This document shows positions 28,227 to 36,194 of a stretch of DNA of 64,000 bases, one piece after another. This DNA is from Spirochaetes bacterium GWE1_32_154. Its GTDB lineage: Bacteria > Spirochaetota > GWE2-31-10. The translations under genes were made by a program, and so were the position numbers. Where the stretch lies: NCBI GenBank assembly GCA_001829315.1, contig MIAY01000012.1, forward strand, positions 34,033 through 98,032, in the 5' to 3' direction. Under the pieces are notes generated by a model, which was not told the DNA's origin, did no database searches, and worked only from the letters and a program-made list of their open reading frames with translations. Numbering within the stretch: the stretch's first letter is position 1; every line of letters starts with the position of its first letter.

Positions 28227-28625
28227 TTATTCACACTCAGAGCAATACATTCCGTGTTGTGTAATAACACCGCCACATGTAGAGCATTTCCATTTAACCA
28301 CTTCTGTTTGCTGGAATTCAGAAACTCCATATTTTTTAACCATTTCAGAATTCGCCATAATACTAACATTATATCTTTTCGTATAACTCTTTTCTAAATT
28401 TTTTATTAACTGACATGGATAATCATTGCATTCAAAACAGTATTGTAATGACTTATTACTAACGCACTGCTTTATTGTGCAGTTTTTACATCTTTCCGGT
28501 TTGTTATCATCCGAACCATAACAGCCATTACATGGTTTTTTTACTTTTAAGTGAACATAACATACAAAGCAATTTACCCCGCAAGGAGCAAAAAAATAGT
28601 CATCTATTTTTTCGGGCATTCTCAT
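28227..28625 (-). CDS. Cys-rich DUF3795-like protein
   Basis: A 132-residue cytoplasmic-looking protein with many Cys residues: FFAPCGVNCFVCYVH, KPCNGCYG, RCKNCTIKQCVS, LQYCFECNDYPCQLIKNLEK and the C-terminal zinc ribbon WKCSTCGG...YCSEC. The first half follows the DUF3795 pattern (CG..C..C.....C.GC....C..C...C). The residues suggest binding of zinc or an Fe-S cluster. A GAGGA site lies upstream. It starts at ATG 28625, with ATG 28619 as a second choice. It converges with the C39-like gene and is separated from the next gene by a bidirectional terminator. Confidence 0.8.
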   Translation of the reverse strand: MRMPEKIDDYFFAPCGVNCFVCYVHLKVKKPCNGCYGSDDNKPERCKNCTIKQCVSNKSLQYCFECNDYPCQLIKNLEKSYTKRYNVSIMANSEMVKKYGVSEFQQTEVVKWKCSTCGGVITQHGMYCSECE

Positions 28626-28703
28626 ATTTTTTTTTCCTCGCTACGACGTTGTCATTGCATTTTAAAACTAATTTATTATTGAGTCAACACCCTTCATATA
28701 ATT

Positions 28704-28741
28704 AAAAAGAGTGTCAGATTACTTCTAACCTGACACCCTCA
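28704..28741 (-). terminator. Terminator of the LamG/chagasin lipoprotein gene
   Basis: A stem around GTGTCAG/CTGACAC extended by near-complementary flanks, with a T run on the minus strand (CTTTTTAATT). It lies 28 nt after the lipoprotein stop. Confidence 0.75.
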
Positions 28742-28769
28742 ATAAAAACAGAAAATGAGAGTATTACTT

Positions 28770-30362
28770 CTATTCTTTAGCCACCGGAACTTCAAGAGGT
28801 TTCATAATCTCATTAAATCCAACTAAAACGTTCACGAAACATTTACCAATCGGTGCAATTTCTGAAATATTCTCCCACGGTCGTACATAAATAATGTTTA
28901 TATCTGATACACCTTGTTTAATAGCTTTAAAAACTAATATTTGCTTTCCACCTGCTCCACAGATTTCTTCAGGTACCAGATCACCAACATAATCACTTGA
29001 TATCAATTCAAGAGTACTTTCATAATTCAGGTTTTCAAATACCCATGAGTATCCGGTTGTAGGATTTGATTTAAGAATGAGAGTAAGTGTATCGTTTTCA
29101 TTAAGTTGTATTGAATTAATTGATTCGCCATATTCTGAAGCCTCAATCGTATAATTTTTTACAGGATATTCAACCGGAGTAAAACCGAACTCTGTTTTTG
29201 CATAATTCCATACTTTTAGTTCATCGATAAGAAAACTTCCTGTAAATGCAGAACTTATTTGCCCGATAGAAAGTTCACCATCCACTAATGCGTCAAGTTT
29301 TGTTGCTGTATGATTTGTTTCATTGCATATCAGACTGCTACCGACAGGATTACCGTCTTTGTAGATTTGTACTGTTTCGTTTGTACCATCAACACCGTCA
29401 ATATTCCAAACTAAAGCAAAATGATGCCACGCCGTAACATCACCAAGTACCTCACCATACGAATATGAGTTAGTATATTCACCGGAAGCAACATTTCCAT
29501 TACCACCCCATCCGCAAAGACCGGCTCCGCCCCAACCATCATTTCCATTTATCATTAATGAATAATTTGAACCTTCGCTATCGCCGGCTATCAGAAATGC
29601 CGGGTTTCCCAAAGTTAGAATAGCATCACTATCAGCAACACCTTCAAGTTTCGCCCAGAACTCTATTGTTCCCTTATCTGATGTAACTACTTCTTTAGGA
29701 AAAGTGATACCATTATTATTGCCTGCCGTTACCTGGTATGCACCGCCTTCTTTACCAGTTGTAAAATTGTCATTTATTATTGTTCCTGAAAGACCGAAAA
29801 CAGGTTTAGTAACTGATGTTGCATCATCAAGTGTCGTATAAAGAACTAATCCGTCTTCACGAGCCTCAATTACCTGAGCTGTTGCAAAACCACCGGGTAT
29901 AATCTGAAGTGTTGTAATAAAACCGCTTATGATTGAAAAATCTTTAGTTTCTGTTCTTGTAACCGTATCATTACCATTAACACCAGTGTGAGTTACTGAA
30001 ACAGTATAATTTCCCGGTTCAGATAATTCTACATTCAAGTAACTATCCCCCTCTACGATTGCCCAAGTGGTTTCTGCAAGAACTTCTTTGGTATCGGTAT
30101 TGCTGATGATTATATCCAGTCGCGTAACTTCGTATGTTTTTGTTATAATAGCCCGGGTTATTTCCGGTGACTTAATTGAAATAACAAGATTCGGATTGGA
30201 TGCGTTTAATGTTATTTTACCTTTTACCGGTTTTTCAATACTTGTTTGTGTTGTCTGACTTTTGTCATTGAAAGCAGTAGAACATGACACTGTCATAAGC
30301 AGACATGTTGATAGGATGCTTGTGATTTTCATTACATTTTGTAATACGTTTTTTCTGTACAT
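28770..30362 (-). CDS. LamG-like plus chagasin-like inhibitor lipoprotein
   Basis: The signal ends in lipobox MTVSC. An N-terminal Ig-like beta region (about 45-160) is followed by a LamG/concanavalin-like domain (about 165-395) with GTIEFWAKLEG, WHHFALVWNIDG and FLIDELKVWNYA. The last 120 residues carry all three chagasin-family (inhibitor I42) loops: NPTTGYSW, GAGGK and RPWE. Chagasins block papain-like cysteine peptidases. The nearby C39-like and transglutaminase-like proteins make a protective role conceivable, but host or environmental proteases are equally possible. Divergent from the Crp-family gene over a CRP-type palindrome. Confidence 0.85.
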   Translation of the reverse strand: MYRKNVLQNVMKITSILSTCLLMTVSCSTAFNDKSQTTQTSIEKPVKGKITLNASNPNLVISIKSPEITRAIITKTYEVTRLDIIISNTDTKEVLAETTWAIVEGDSYLNVELSEPGNYTVSVTHTGVNGNDTVTRTETKDFSIISGFITTLQIIPGGFATAQVIEAREDGLVLYTTLDDATSVTKPVFGLSGTIINDNFTTGKEGGAYQVTAGNNNGITFPKEVVTSDKGTIEFWAKLEGVADSDAILTLGNPAFLIAGDSEGSNYSLMINGNDGWGGAGLCGWGGNGNVASGEYTNSYSYGEVLGDVTAWHHFALVWNIDGVDGTNETVQIYKDGNPVGSSLICNETNHTATKLDALVDGELSIGQISSAFTGSFLIDELKVWNYAKTEFGFTPVEYPVKNYTIEASEYGESINSIQLNENDTLTLILKSNPTTGYSWVFENLNYESTLELISSDYVGDLVPEEICGAGGKQILVFKAIKQGVSDINIIYVRPWENISEIAPIGKCFVNVLVGFNEIMKPLEVPVAKE

Positions 30363-30442
30363 TTTTATCCCCTTTAATTCAGTTTAATTTTTTTTGAGCG
30401 CAAATGACTCATACTATAGAACATAATATAATTTCCTCTAAC

Positions 30443-30464
30443 TTCTGTGACGGTGATCACAGAA
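30443..30464. promoter_or_regulatory. CRP-type operator
   Basis: TTCTGTGA-CGGTGA-TCACAGAA is an exact inverted repeat with 8-bp arms and contains the textbook TGTGA-N6-TCACA. It lies 81 nt upstream of the lipoprotein ATG and 145 nt upstream of the Crp-family gene. Confidence 0.8.
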
Positions 30465-30488
30465 TAGTTCTATTCTTAAAATAAGAAT
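30461..30488. promoter_or_regulatory. Overlapping palindromes next to the CRP-type operator
   Basis: AGAATAG-TT-CTATTCT (30461-30476) and ATTCTTA-AAA-TAAGAAT (30472-30488) overlap each other and touch the CRP-type site. They may bind a second regulator or form part of the same control region. Confidence 0.5.
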
Positions 30489-30608
30489 GGATTTCTGAAA
30501 ATATTAATAAAATGAGAAGCTTGTAACAGTTTTTTAAATGATTTTTGATAAAACAGGGTGCAGTAAAAATGGCATATTACTTGCTTAAAACATAAACAGG
30601 AAAAAAGT

Positions 30609-31337
30609 ATGGTTTCAGATGAAAAATTATCAACAAAGTATGCAATATTCAGACATTGTAATGAACATGAACTGGATTTTATTAAATCCTATCTGAATAT
30701 TCGATTCTATAGAAAAGACGAGGTTATATATTATGCTAATGATCCTTCGGATTTTCTCTATCTTATTGATGACGGATTTGTCGAGTTATCATATTATAAT
30801 GAATATCTTGAAAAAGATCAGCATGTTGCAACTCTGATAAAGGGCGATTCATTTGGTATTGGTGAAGTGTATTTTGAAAATTATTATCTCAATGCCCGTG
30901 CGTTATCTGATTGCAGACTCTATACAATTACTAAAGATGAATTTATTCCTATGCAACTTAGTATCCCCGTAATAAATCAGTATGTTATAAAAACATTGAG
31001 TCATATAGTAAAAGAAAATTTCTATAAACAAAGTCTCTCATCTTCAAAAGCACAATTTAACAGTTTTTTATATTACATGATTATTGAATACGGCAGAGTT
31101 TTGGATGATATAATTATGGTGCCAATTAATCATTGTTTGATAACCCATGAAAAAATCGCTTCTACAATAAATGTAAGCCGGGAGCAAGTAAGCCGGCTGT
31201 TTTCTGAATATAGCAGATCGAATATAATTGTTAAAAAAGATTCATACTATATTATTAACAAGGAATGGTTTGATGAACAAAAAGCAAAATTCTCAGGGTT
31301 GAACTTTCGCAGGTCTTTTCTTGTTACCATAGAATGA
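30609..31337 (+). CDS. Crp/Fnr-family transcription regulator
   Basis: The 242-residue protein has an N-terminal cyclic-nucleotide-binding fold (about 15-130: YRKDEVIYYANDPSDFLYLIDDGFVEL) and a C-terminal winged helix (about 165-225: ITHEKIASTINVSREQVSRLFSEY). There is no Cys set for an Fe-S cluster, and the classic cAMP pocket motif RPRTATV is not obvious, so the ligand is unknown. The recognition helix reads SREQVSR, keeping Arg, Glu and Arg at the places that contact TGTGA in E. coli CRP (SRETVGR). AGGAAA precedes the ATG. Its 3' end is copied at 35794-35945. Confidence 0.93.
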   Translation: MVSDEKLSTKYAIFRHCNEHELDFIKSYLNIRFYRKDEVIYYANDPSDFLYLIDDGFVELSYYNEYLEKDQHVATLIKGDSFGIGEVYFENYYLNARALSDCRLYTITKDEFIPMQLSIPVINQYVIKTLSHIVKENFYKQSLSSSKAQFNSFLYYMIIEYGRVLDDIIMVPINHCLITHEKIASTINVSREQVSRLFSEYSRSNIIVKKDSYYIINKEWFDEQKAKFSGLNFRRSFLVTIE

Positions 31338-31425
31338 ATTCAAAAAAAATGCCATACAACAATTACAACTTAATCAATAATACTTTTTCAAGCTGGTTTC
31401 AAACATAGTTTTTACCTTGTAAGCT

Positions 31426-32298
31426 TTATACTTTTTCAGGGATTCTCAAGCTTTTAATCTCTTCTATGGAAAGGTCTGTTATGTCAACTATGTCGGCAAT
31501 AGAAAATCCCTTTTTAAGCATTTTAATTGCATCTTCTTTCTTACCTTCTTTTTTTAACCTTCCACCATATTCTTTTAATCTGGTTTCAAACATAGTTTTT
31601 ACCCCCTGTAAATCTTCTATTTTATCCTGTATTTCTTCTTTATCATCATTGCCAAGATACGAAAGATAACTATTAACCCATGATGCAAAAGCATTCAATA
31701 CTTCCGTATTCTCTTCTTTAATCAAATCAAGTAATATATCAACTTCTTTTAAAAGTTCATCGGGATCCGAATTCTCAACATAAAACATCGCCGATATTAC
31801 ATTGTGTATATCCTTAAGTTTTTCTTTCGCGTAAGAATTAACCAGCACAGGATAATATTTTAAATGAGGAATGTAATCACCCGGTATAGTATCCTCTATT
31901 AAATCAGCAATTTCGTTACTATACTTCCATTTATTATCTCCACTATAGAGCAATAATGGAAATACCGCCGGATGTTTTGATTTTGTATCCGGTTTATTAA
32001 AGTCCAGGTAAAGAGAACTTATGTAATTCATAAACCGAAAACACATCAACTTATCGATTGTACTCTGAAATTCCAGTAAGACAAAGATGTATATTTCCTT
32101 ACCTTCAAAGTTTATTTTATATACAATGTCTGATTCGGTTTCAACATATTCATCAGAGACATATTCCTTATCAATTTTTTGCATAGTTGAAAAATCAAGT
32201 TTCGCAATAAAATCTTCATGCACAAAAGATTTTAAAAATCGTTCCATAACAATAGGATTACTAAATATCTTCTTGTATCTCTTATCGTGAACACCCAT
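31426..32298 (-). CDS. Rpn-family PD-(D/E)XK nuclease / transposase_31-like protein (1)
   Basis: It starts MGVHDKRYKKIFSNPIVMERFLKSF and has the nuclease core ESDIVYKINFEGKEIYIFVLLEFQS, giving the Asp and the Glu-Phe-Gln-Ser of recombination-promoting nucleases. FRFMNYISSLYLDF and PAVFPLLLYSG follow, and the tail DAIKMLKKGFSIADIVDITDLSIEEIKSL is the usual short helical repeat of this family. E. coli RpnA-type proteins are DNA endonucleases that raise recombination. AAGGTC precedes the ATG. It converges with the crp-family gene. A 24-nt piece of its own coding sequence (CTGGTTTCAAACATAGTTTTTACC, at 31581) is repeated just past its stop at 31394. Confidence 0.88.
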   Translation of the reverse strand: MGVHDKRYKKIFSNPIVMERFLKSFVHEDFIAKLDFSTMQKIDKEYVSDEYVETESDIVYKINFEGKEIYIFVLLEFQSTIDKLMCFRFMNYISSLYLDFNKPDTKSKHPAVFPLLLYSGDNKWKYSNEIADLIEDTIPGDYIPHLKYYPVLVNSYAKEKLKDIHNVISAMFYVENSDPDELLKEVDILLDLIKEENTEVLNAFASWVNSYLSYLGNDDKEEIQDKIEDLQGVKTMFETRLKEYGGRLKKEGKKEDAIKMLKKGFSIADIVDITDLSIEEIKSLRIPEKV

Positions 32299-32646
32299 AT
32301 TGACCTTGCTTTTTGCAGTATATATACAGTTTACTATTATTATATGGATAAATCAAGGGTGATTATCAGTAAGTTAAATAATTTAACCCATTATTTCATA
32401 AAAAAAATATTGTCAAAAATGGGAGAAGAAAATTCAACGTAATCATATTTCTTATAACAAATTAGACCTATTTTCTGTGGCGGATTTCCCCTAAATGTTT
32501 AAATATACCCACAGTACTACCGGCTTCTAACCGGTGAAGCAGAAATGGACGAAGAAACAGAGATAATCAATTTCTTCAAACAGCGGAAAATGACTATTTT
32601 ACGATATATAAACGATTAATCACATCCTACCTCTGAACATAGTAAT
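32299..32646. other. Non-coding gap with a possible gene scrap
   Basis: About 350 bp between the first rpn gene and the NHL gene terminator. A 25-codon plus-strand stretch (ATGGACGAAGAAACAG onward, stop near 32620) reads MDEETEIINFFKQRKMTILRYIND but has no ribosome site or homology I can see. Otherwise nothing recognised. Confidence 0.3.
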
Positions 32647-32695
32647 AAAACAGGGCTGACAGAGACGGTTAAATCCACCCTGTCAGCCCTGTTTT
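32647..32695 (-). terminator. Terminator of the NHL-repeat gene
   Basis: A perfect 16-bp stem (AAAACAGGGCTGACAG and complement) with a 17-nt loop, 35 nt after the stop codon, with a T tract on the minus strand. Confidence 0.85.
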
Positions 32696-32729
32696 CCGCA
32701 ATTACTACGCGTGGTAAAGCACAAAAGTG

Positions 32730-35030
32730 CTATTCTATTTTACGGATGCAGTGATTACCCGTATCTACTACATAGAAGGCGTTATCAGTATAGACAATCC
32801 CCTCTGGAGAATTAAATCGGGCGGCACTACCTATTCCATCTGTTGAACCGAAACTATGAGCACTCCCGGCTATAGTCGTTACCTCACCGGTAGAGATCAC
32901 TATCATTCTTATTGTATCATTCCAACTATCCGTTATAAATAGATTCTGACCATCACAAGTTATTCCACTTGGATAATGAAATCGGGCGGAACTCCCTCTC
33001 CCATCTGTTGAGCCCTCACTACCAGCTAAACCGGCTATAGTCGTTACCTCACCGGTAGAGATCACTATCATTCTTATTGTATGATTTCGACTATCTGTTA
33101 TAAAGAGGTTCTGACCATCACATGTTATTCCCGTTGGATAATAAAATCGGGCGGAACTACCTGTCCCATCTGTTGAACCGTCACTACCGGCTAAACCAGC
33201 TATGGTCGTTACCTCACCGGTCGCGATCACGATCTTGCGTATAGTATGATTATTACTTTCTGCTACATAAAGATTTGTTCCATCTGTTGATATCCCATCT
33301 GGAGAACTAAATCGAGCGACACTACCTATTCCATCTGTTGAACCAGTATTATAAGCTAAACCCGCTAATGTCGTTACTTCACCGGTCGCGATTACTAGCT
33401 TTCGTATAGTATATTGATCCGTTATATAGAGGTTTATTCCATCTATTGTTATTCCCTTTGGAGAATTAAATCGGGCGGCACTGCCTATTCCGTCATTAAA
33501 GCCGGAATCATAACCGTCCCCGGCTAACGTTGTTACTTCTCCGGTAGCGATCACTAGCTTTCGAATAGTACGATTACTAGTATCTGCTACATAGAGGTTC
33601 TGACCATCACAAGCTATTCCAATTGGAGTATCAAATCGGGCGGCACTACCTGTCCCATCTGTTGAACCGTAACTACCGGTTAAACCGGCTATAGTCGTTA
33701 CCTCACCGGTAGTGATCCCTATCATTCTTATTGTATCATTCCATTTTTCCGCTACATAGAGGTTTATTCCATCTGTTGTTATTCCCTCTGGAGAGAAAAA
33801 TCGTGCTGCATTACCTGTCCCGTCTGTTGAATTAAAATAACCAGCTAAACCGGCTATGGTAGTTACTTCACCGGTCGTGATCACGATCTTTCGTATAGTA
33901 TGATTACTAGTATCTGCCACATAGAGGTTTGTTCCATCAGTTGTTATTCCACGTGGTGATACGAATCGTGTTGCATTGCCTGTCCCGTCTGTTGAACCGC
34001 CACTACCGGCTAAACCGGCTATGGTCGTTACCACACCGGTCGCGATCACGATCTTTCGTATAGTATGACTACCAGTATCTGCTACATAGAGGTTTGTTCC
34101 ATCTGTTGTTATTCCAATTGGATAATAAAATCGGGCGGAACTACCTGTCCCATCTGTTGAACCGTCACTACCGGCTAAACCGGCTATGGTCGTTACCTCA
34201 CCGGTAGCGATCACTAGCTTTCTAATAGTATAATTACCACTATCAGTTACATAGAGGTTTTGACCATCACATGTTATTCCACTTGGATTATAAAATTGAG
34301 CGGCACTACCTATCCCGTCTATTGTTCCCCTCCAACTACCAGCTAGTGTCGTTACCTCTCCAGTTGCTATCACTATCTTTCTAATAGTATGATTACCATT
34401 ATCAGTTACATAGAGGTTTTGACCATCACAAGTTATTCCCTTTGGAAACTTAAATCGGGCGGCACTTCCTGTCCCGTCTATTGAACCGAAAACAAAAGCT
34501 AAACCAGCTATAGTCGTTACCTCACCGGTCGCTATTACTAGTTTTCGTATTGCATTACCGTCCGTTATATAGATGTTTAGACCATCAGTTGTCATGCCGC
34601 CTGGAGAACTAAATCGAGCGGCACTTCCTGTCCCGTCAATATCCCCCGCCCCTCCGATACTCCCCGCAAAGTGAGTCACGATCCCCTTAGTTTTTCCATT
34701 TACCCACTTCGCAAAGAGCTCTATATCAGCATCGCCCATAGTCAACTCTGCCTGATTAGGATATGCAACATCCCCCTCAGGACTTGTTGCCCAACCGGAG
34801 AACACATAGTCCACTCTTGTCATCGTACATGCAGGAAGTTTCTCTTTCGCTCCGTAGTTCACTATTAACTCACTCATCGTTCCTGATGCATCAGAATGAT
34901 TTTTATTAAATGTCACTTTATAGGTTGCATGTTTTATATCATCGGTAGTATGGTTAGGTACTCCCAGTGTGCATGAAATGAGTACAGCAATCGTTATGAG
35001 TGAAGCCCCGAGTTTGGTAAGGAAGTTCAT
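32730..35030 (-). CDS. NHL-repeat beta-propeller lipoprotein with InlB B-repeat domain
   Basis: The chosen ATG 35030 gives MNFLTKLGASLITIAVLISC, a clean lipoprotein signal after GGAG; the longer ORF-track start adds 27 residues without a signal. Residues about 30-100 are an InlB B-repeat/Listeria-Bacteroides domain (YKVTFNKNHSDASGTMSELI, YVFSGWATSPEG, IELFAKW). Twelve NHL-type repeats of about 55 residues follow, each with VTTIAGLAG, DGTGSAARF, P.GIT.DG.NLYV.D and TIRK.VIATGE. Twelve blades could fold as two six-bladed propellers. The repeats are also similar at DNA level, so copy-number change by recombination is likely. Surface ligand binding is inferred. Confidence 0.9.
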   Translation of the reverse strand: MNFLTKLGASLITIAVLISCTLGVPNHTTDDIKHATYKVTFNKNHSDASGTMSELIVNYGAKEKLPACTMTRVDYVFSGWATSPEGDVAYPNQAELTMGDADIELFAKWVNGKTKGIVTHFAGSIGGAGDIDGTGSAARFSSPGGMTTDGLNIYITDGNAIRKLVIATGEVTTIAGLAFVFGSIDGTGSAARFKFPKGITCDGQNLYVTDNGNHTIRKIVIATGEVTTLAGSWRGTIDGIGSAAQFYNPSGITCDGQNLYVTDSGNYTIRKLVIATGEVTTIAGLAGSDGSTDGTGSSARFYYPIGITTDGTNLYVADTGSHTIRKIVIATGVVTTIAGLAGSGGSTDGTGNATRFVSPRGITTDGTNLYVADTSNHTIRKIVITTGEVTTIAGLAGYFNSTDGTGNAARFFSPEGITTDGINLYVAEKWNDTIRMIGITTGEVTTIAGLTGSYGSTDGTGSAARFDTPIGIACDGQNLYVADTSNRTIRKLVIATGEVTTLAGDGYDSGFNDGIGSAARFNSPKGITIDGINLYITDQYTIRKLVIATGEVTTLAGLAYNTGSTDGIGSVARFSSPDGISTDGTNLYVAESNNHTIRKIVIATGEVTTIAGLAGSDGSTDGTGSSARFYYPTGITCDGQNLFITDSRNHTIRMIVISTGEVTTIAGLAGSEGSTDGRGSSARFHYPSGITCDGQNLFITDSWNDTIRMIVISTGEVTTIAGSAHSFGSTDGIGSAARFNSPEGIVYTDNAFYVVDTGNHCIRKIE

Positions 35031-35387
35031 AGTTGTTCGTTTCTCCTCAATTAATAATAAAAAAGTATGATCTGTTAGAAATAATTTTTTGATTGCAAAA
35101 ACACTATTCATTAGAGTTTATGCTTCTTCTGAACTCTACACTTTTTACCCAATATATTCAATATTTCAGGTAAAAATATATTTATCGATCATAGAGTGGA
35201 TATCAAAAAAAAGGCTGAGAGTGACGGTTCAAAATGCTCTCTTACAGACCAGGAATTACTCTATTATCACTATCAGTAAGCTTCTCCATCCTTCTTTCAA
35301 CATAAAATCCCCTCAAAAACGCTAAAATCATGAAAAAAGACAGACCTAACCCGTTAATTTTCAAAAAACAAAAATAATAATAATAAC
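35031..35387. other. Non-coding gap upstream of the NHL gene
   Basis: About 350 AT-rich bases holding the NHL gene's upstream region. The ORF-track entry at 35089-35325 has no ribosome site or recognisable motif. I see no repeat or RNA structure here. Confidence 0.4.
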
Positions 35388-35730
35388 TCATGAATATTTA
35401 ACTTGTGGAGGCGCTCTATTCTTTTTCTCAAGACAAGCAATAATTTTCGCTATTTCTACTTTATCTTGTATAATAGCAATCACTTTCATTACACTCCCGC
35501 ACTTCGGACATTTTAAAGGATCAACTACATACACTTTCTGAATTAACTTTGCCCAAGCCTGTTTTGGTGATTTACAAGAAACTTCGCTCTCAACAACAAT
35601 CTCTTGATTATCCGCATCAGATTTATTGATAAACCAATACTACGAGTTTTCAAAATCAGTGTAATTTTCACTTAGAATTGTTTGTATAACATTGGTATCT
35701 TTCTGGTTATATAGCAAAGAGTACTCCATG
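35388..35730 (-). pseudogene. Remnant of an IS91-like transposase C-terminus
   Basis: This is not in the ORF track. The minus-strand translation ends KQAWAKLIQKVYVVDPLKCP, then CPKCGSVMKVIAIIQDKVEI, AKIIACLEKKNRAPPQ and a TGA. The pattern of Trp-Ala-x-Leu-Ile-x-Lys-Val-Tyr, a CPxCG pair and a Lys-Ile-hydrophobic tail is that of IS91-type transposases. Upstream the same frame reads back to MEYSLLYNQKDTNVIQ at 35730 but is cut by a TAG after DFENS (35641). The N-terminal transposase body is missing, so it is dead. It lies next to the duplicated crp 3' end. Confidence 0.7.
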
Positions 35731-35793
35731 CCTTATTAATTCCAAAAAACTAATTTTTCACCGCGGTTGTGAAGAAGATTTTATATAATTATT

Positions 35794-35945
35794 AAGTAAG
35801 CCGGCTGTTTTCTGAATATAGCAGATCGAATATAATTGTTAAAAAAGATTCATACTATATCATTGATAAAGAATGGTTTGATGAACAGAAGTCAAAATTT
35901 TCAGGATTGAACTTTCGCAGGTCTTTTCTTGTTACCATTGAATGA
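35794..35945 (+). pseudogene. Duplicated 3' fragment of the Crp-family gene
   Basis: From AAGTAAGCCGGCTGTTTTCT to the stop, and about 10 nt past it, the sequence copies 31187-31337 of the Crp-family gene with about ten differences over 158 nt by eye. It encodes VSRLFSEYSRSNIIVKKDSY through RRSFLVTIE and lacks everything before the recognition helix and any start. In both places a minus-strand rpn gene lies just downstream. Confidence 0.9.
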
Positions 35946-35967
35946 ATTCAAGAAAATCGCTATAGGA

Positions 35968-36004
35968 CATTTTCATACTATTTCCCGAAAATAGTATGAA
36001 AATG
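35968..36004. repeat. Hairpin with 16-bp perfect arms
   Basis: CATTTTCATACTATTT and its exact complement are separated by CCCGA. It is 22 nt after the crp fragment and has no T run directly after the stem, so it is not a standard terminator. Confidence 0.7.
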
Positions 36005-36036
36005 CCATTCACACAACGTTGTGCTCGTATCTGACG

Positions 36037-36092
36037 TTTTTTTCTTTGCCGAAAAAGGCGGAGCGACAGCGGATGCCAGGCAAAGAAAAAAA
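36037..36092. repeat. Inverted repeat in a GC-richer island
   Basis: TTTTTTTCTTTGCC and GGCAAAGAAAAAAA are exact 14-bp complements enclosing 28 nt of GC-rich sequence (GAAAAAGGCGGAGCGACAGC...). The 36005-36190 stretch is compositionally unlike its surroundings and holds no gene. Confidence 0.6.
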
Positions 36093-36141
36093 TGTCCCCG
36101 CTAGGGCGCAGTGAGGTAATCCGAACGGAGTCTTATGGACT

Positions 36142-36160
36142 GTTAGTTTTCGTTGACCGC
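36142..36160 (+). repeat. Left inverted repeat flanking the second rpn gene
   Basis: GTTAGTTTTCGTTGACCGC matches the reverse complement of 37282-37300 at 17 of 19 positions. The pair brackets the rpn gene. Confidence 0.55.
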
Positions 36161-36194
36161 TGGAATACCCCAATCTAAGCCATGGATGGCGAAT

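Noticed and set aside
32730-34700. Regularly spaced repeats resembling a CRISPR array
   Set aside because: The repeats are in-frame coding units of NHL blades about 165 nt long, with no short direct repeat plus unique spacer pattern and no cas genes.
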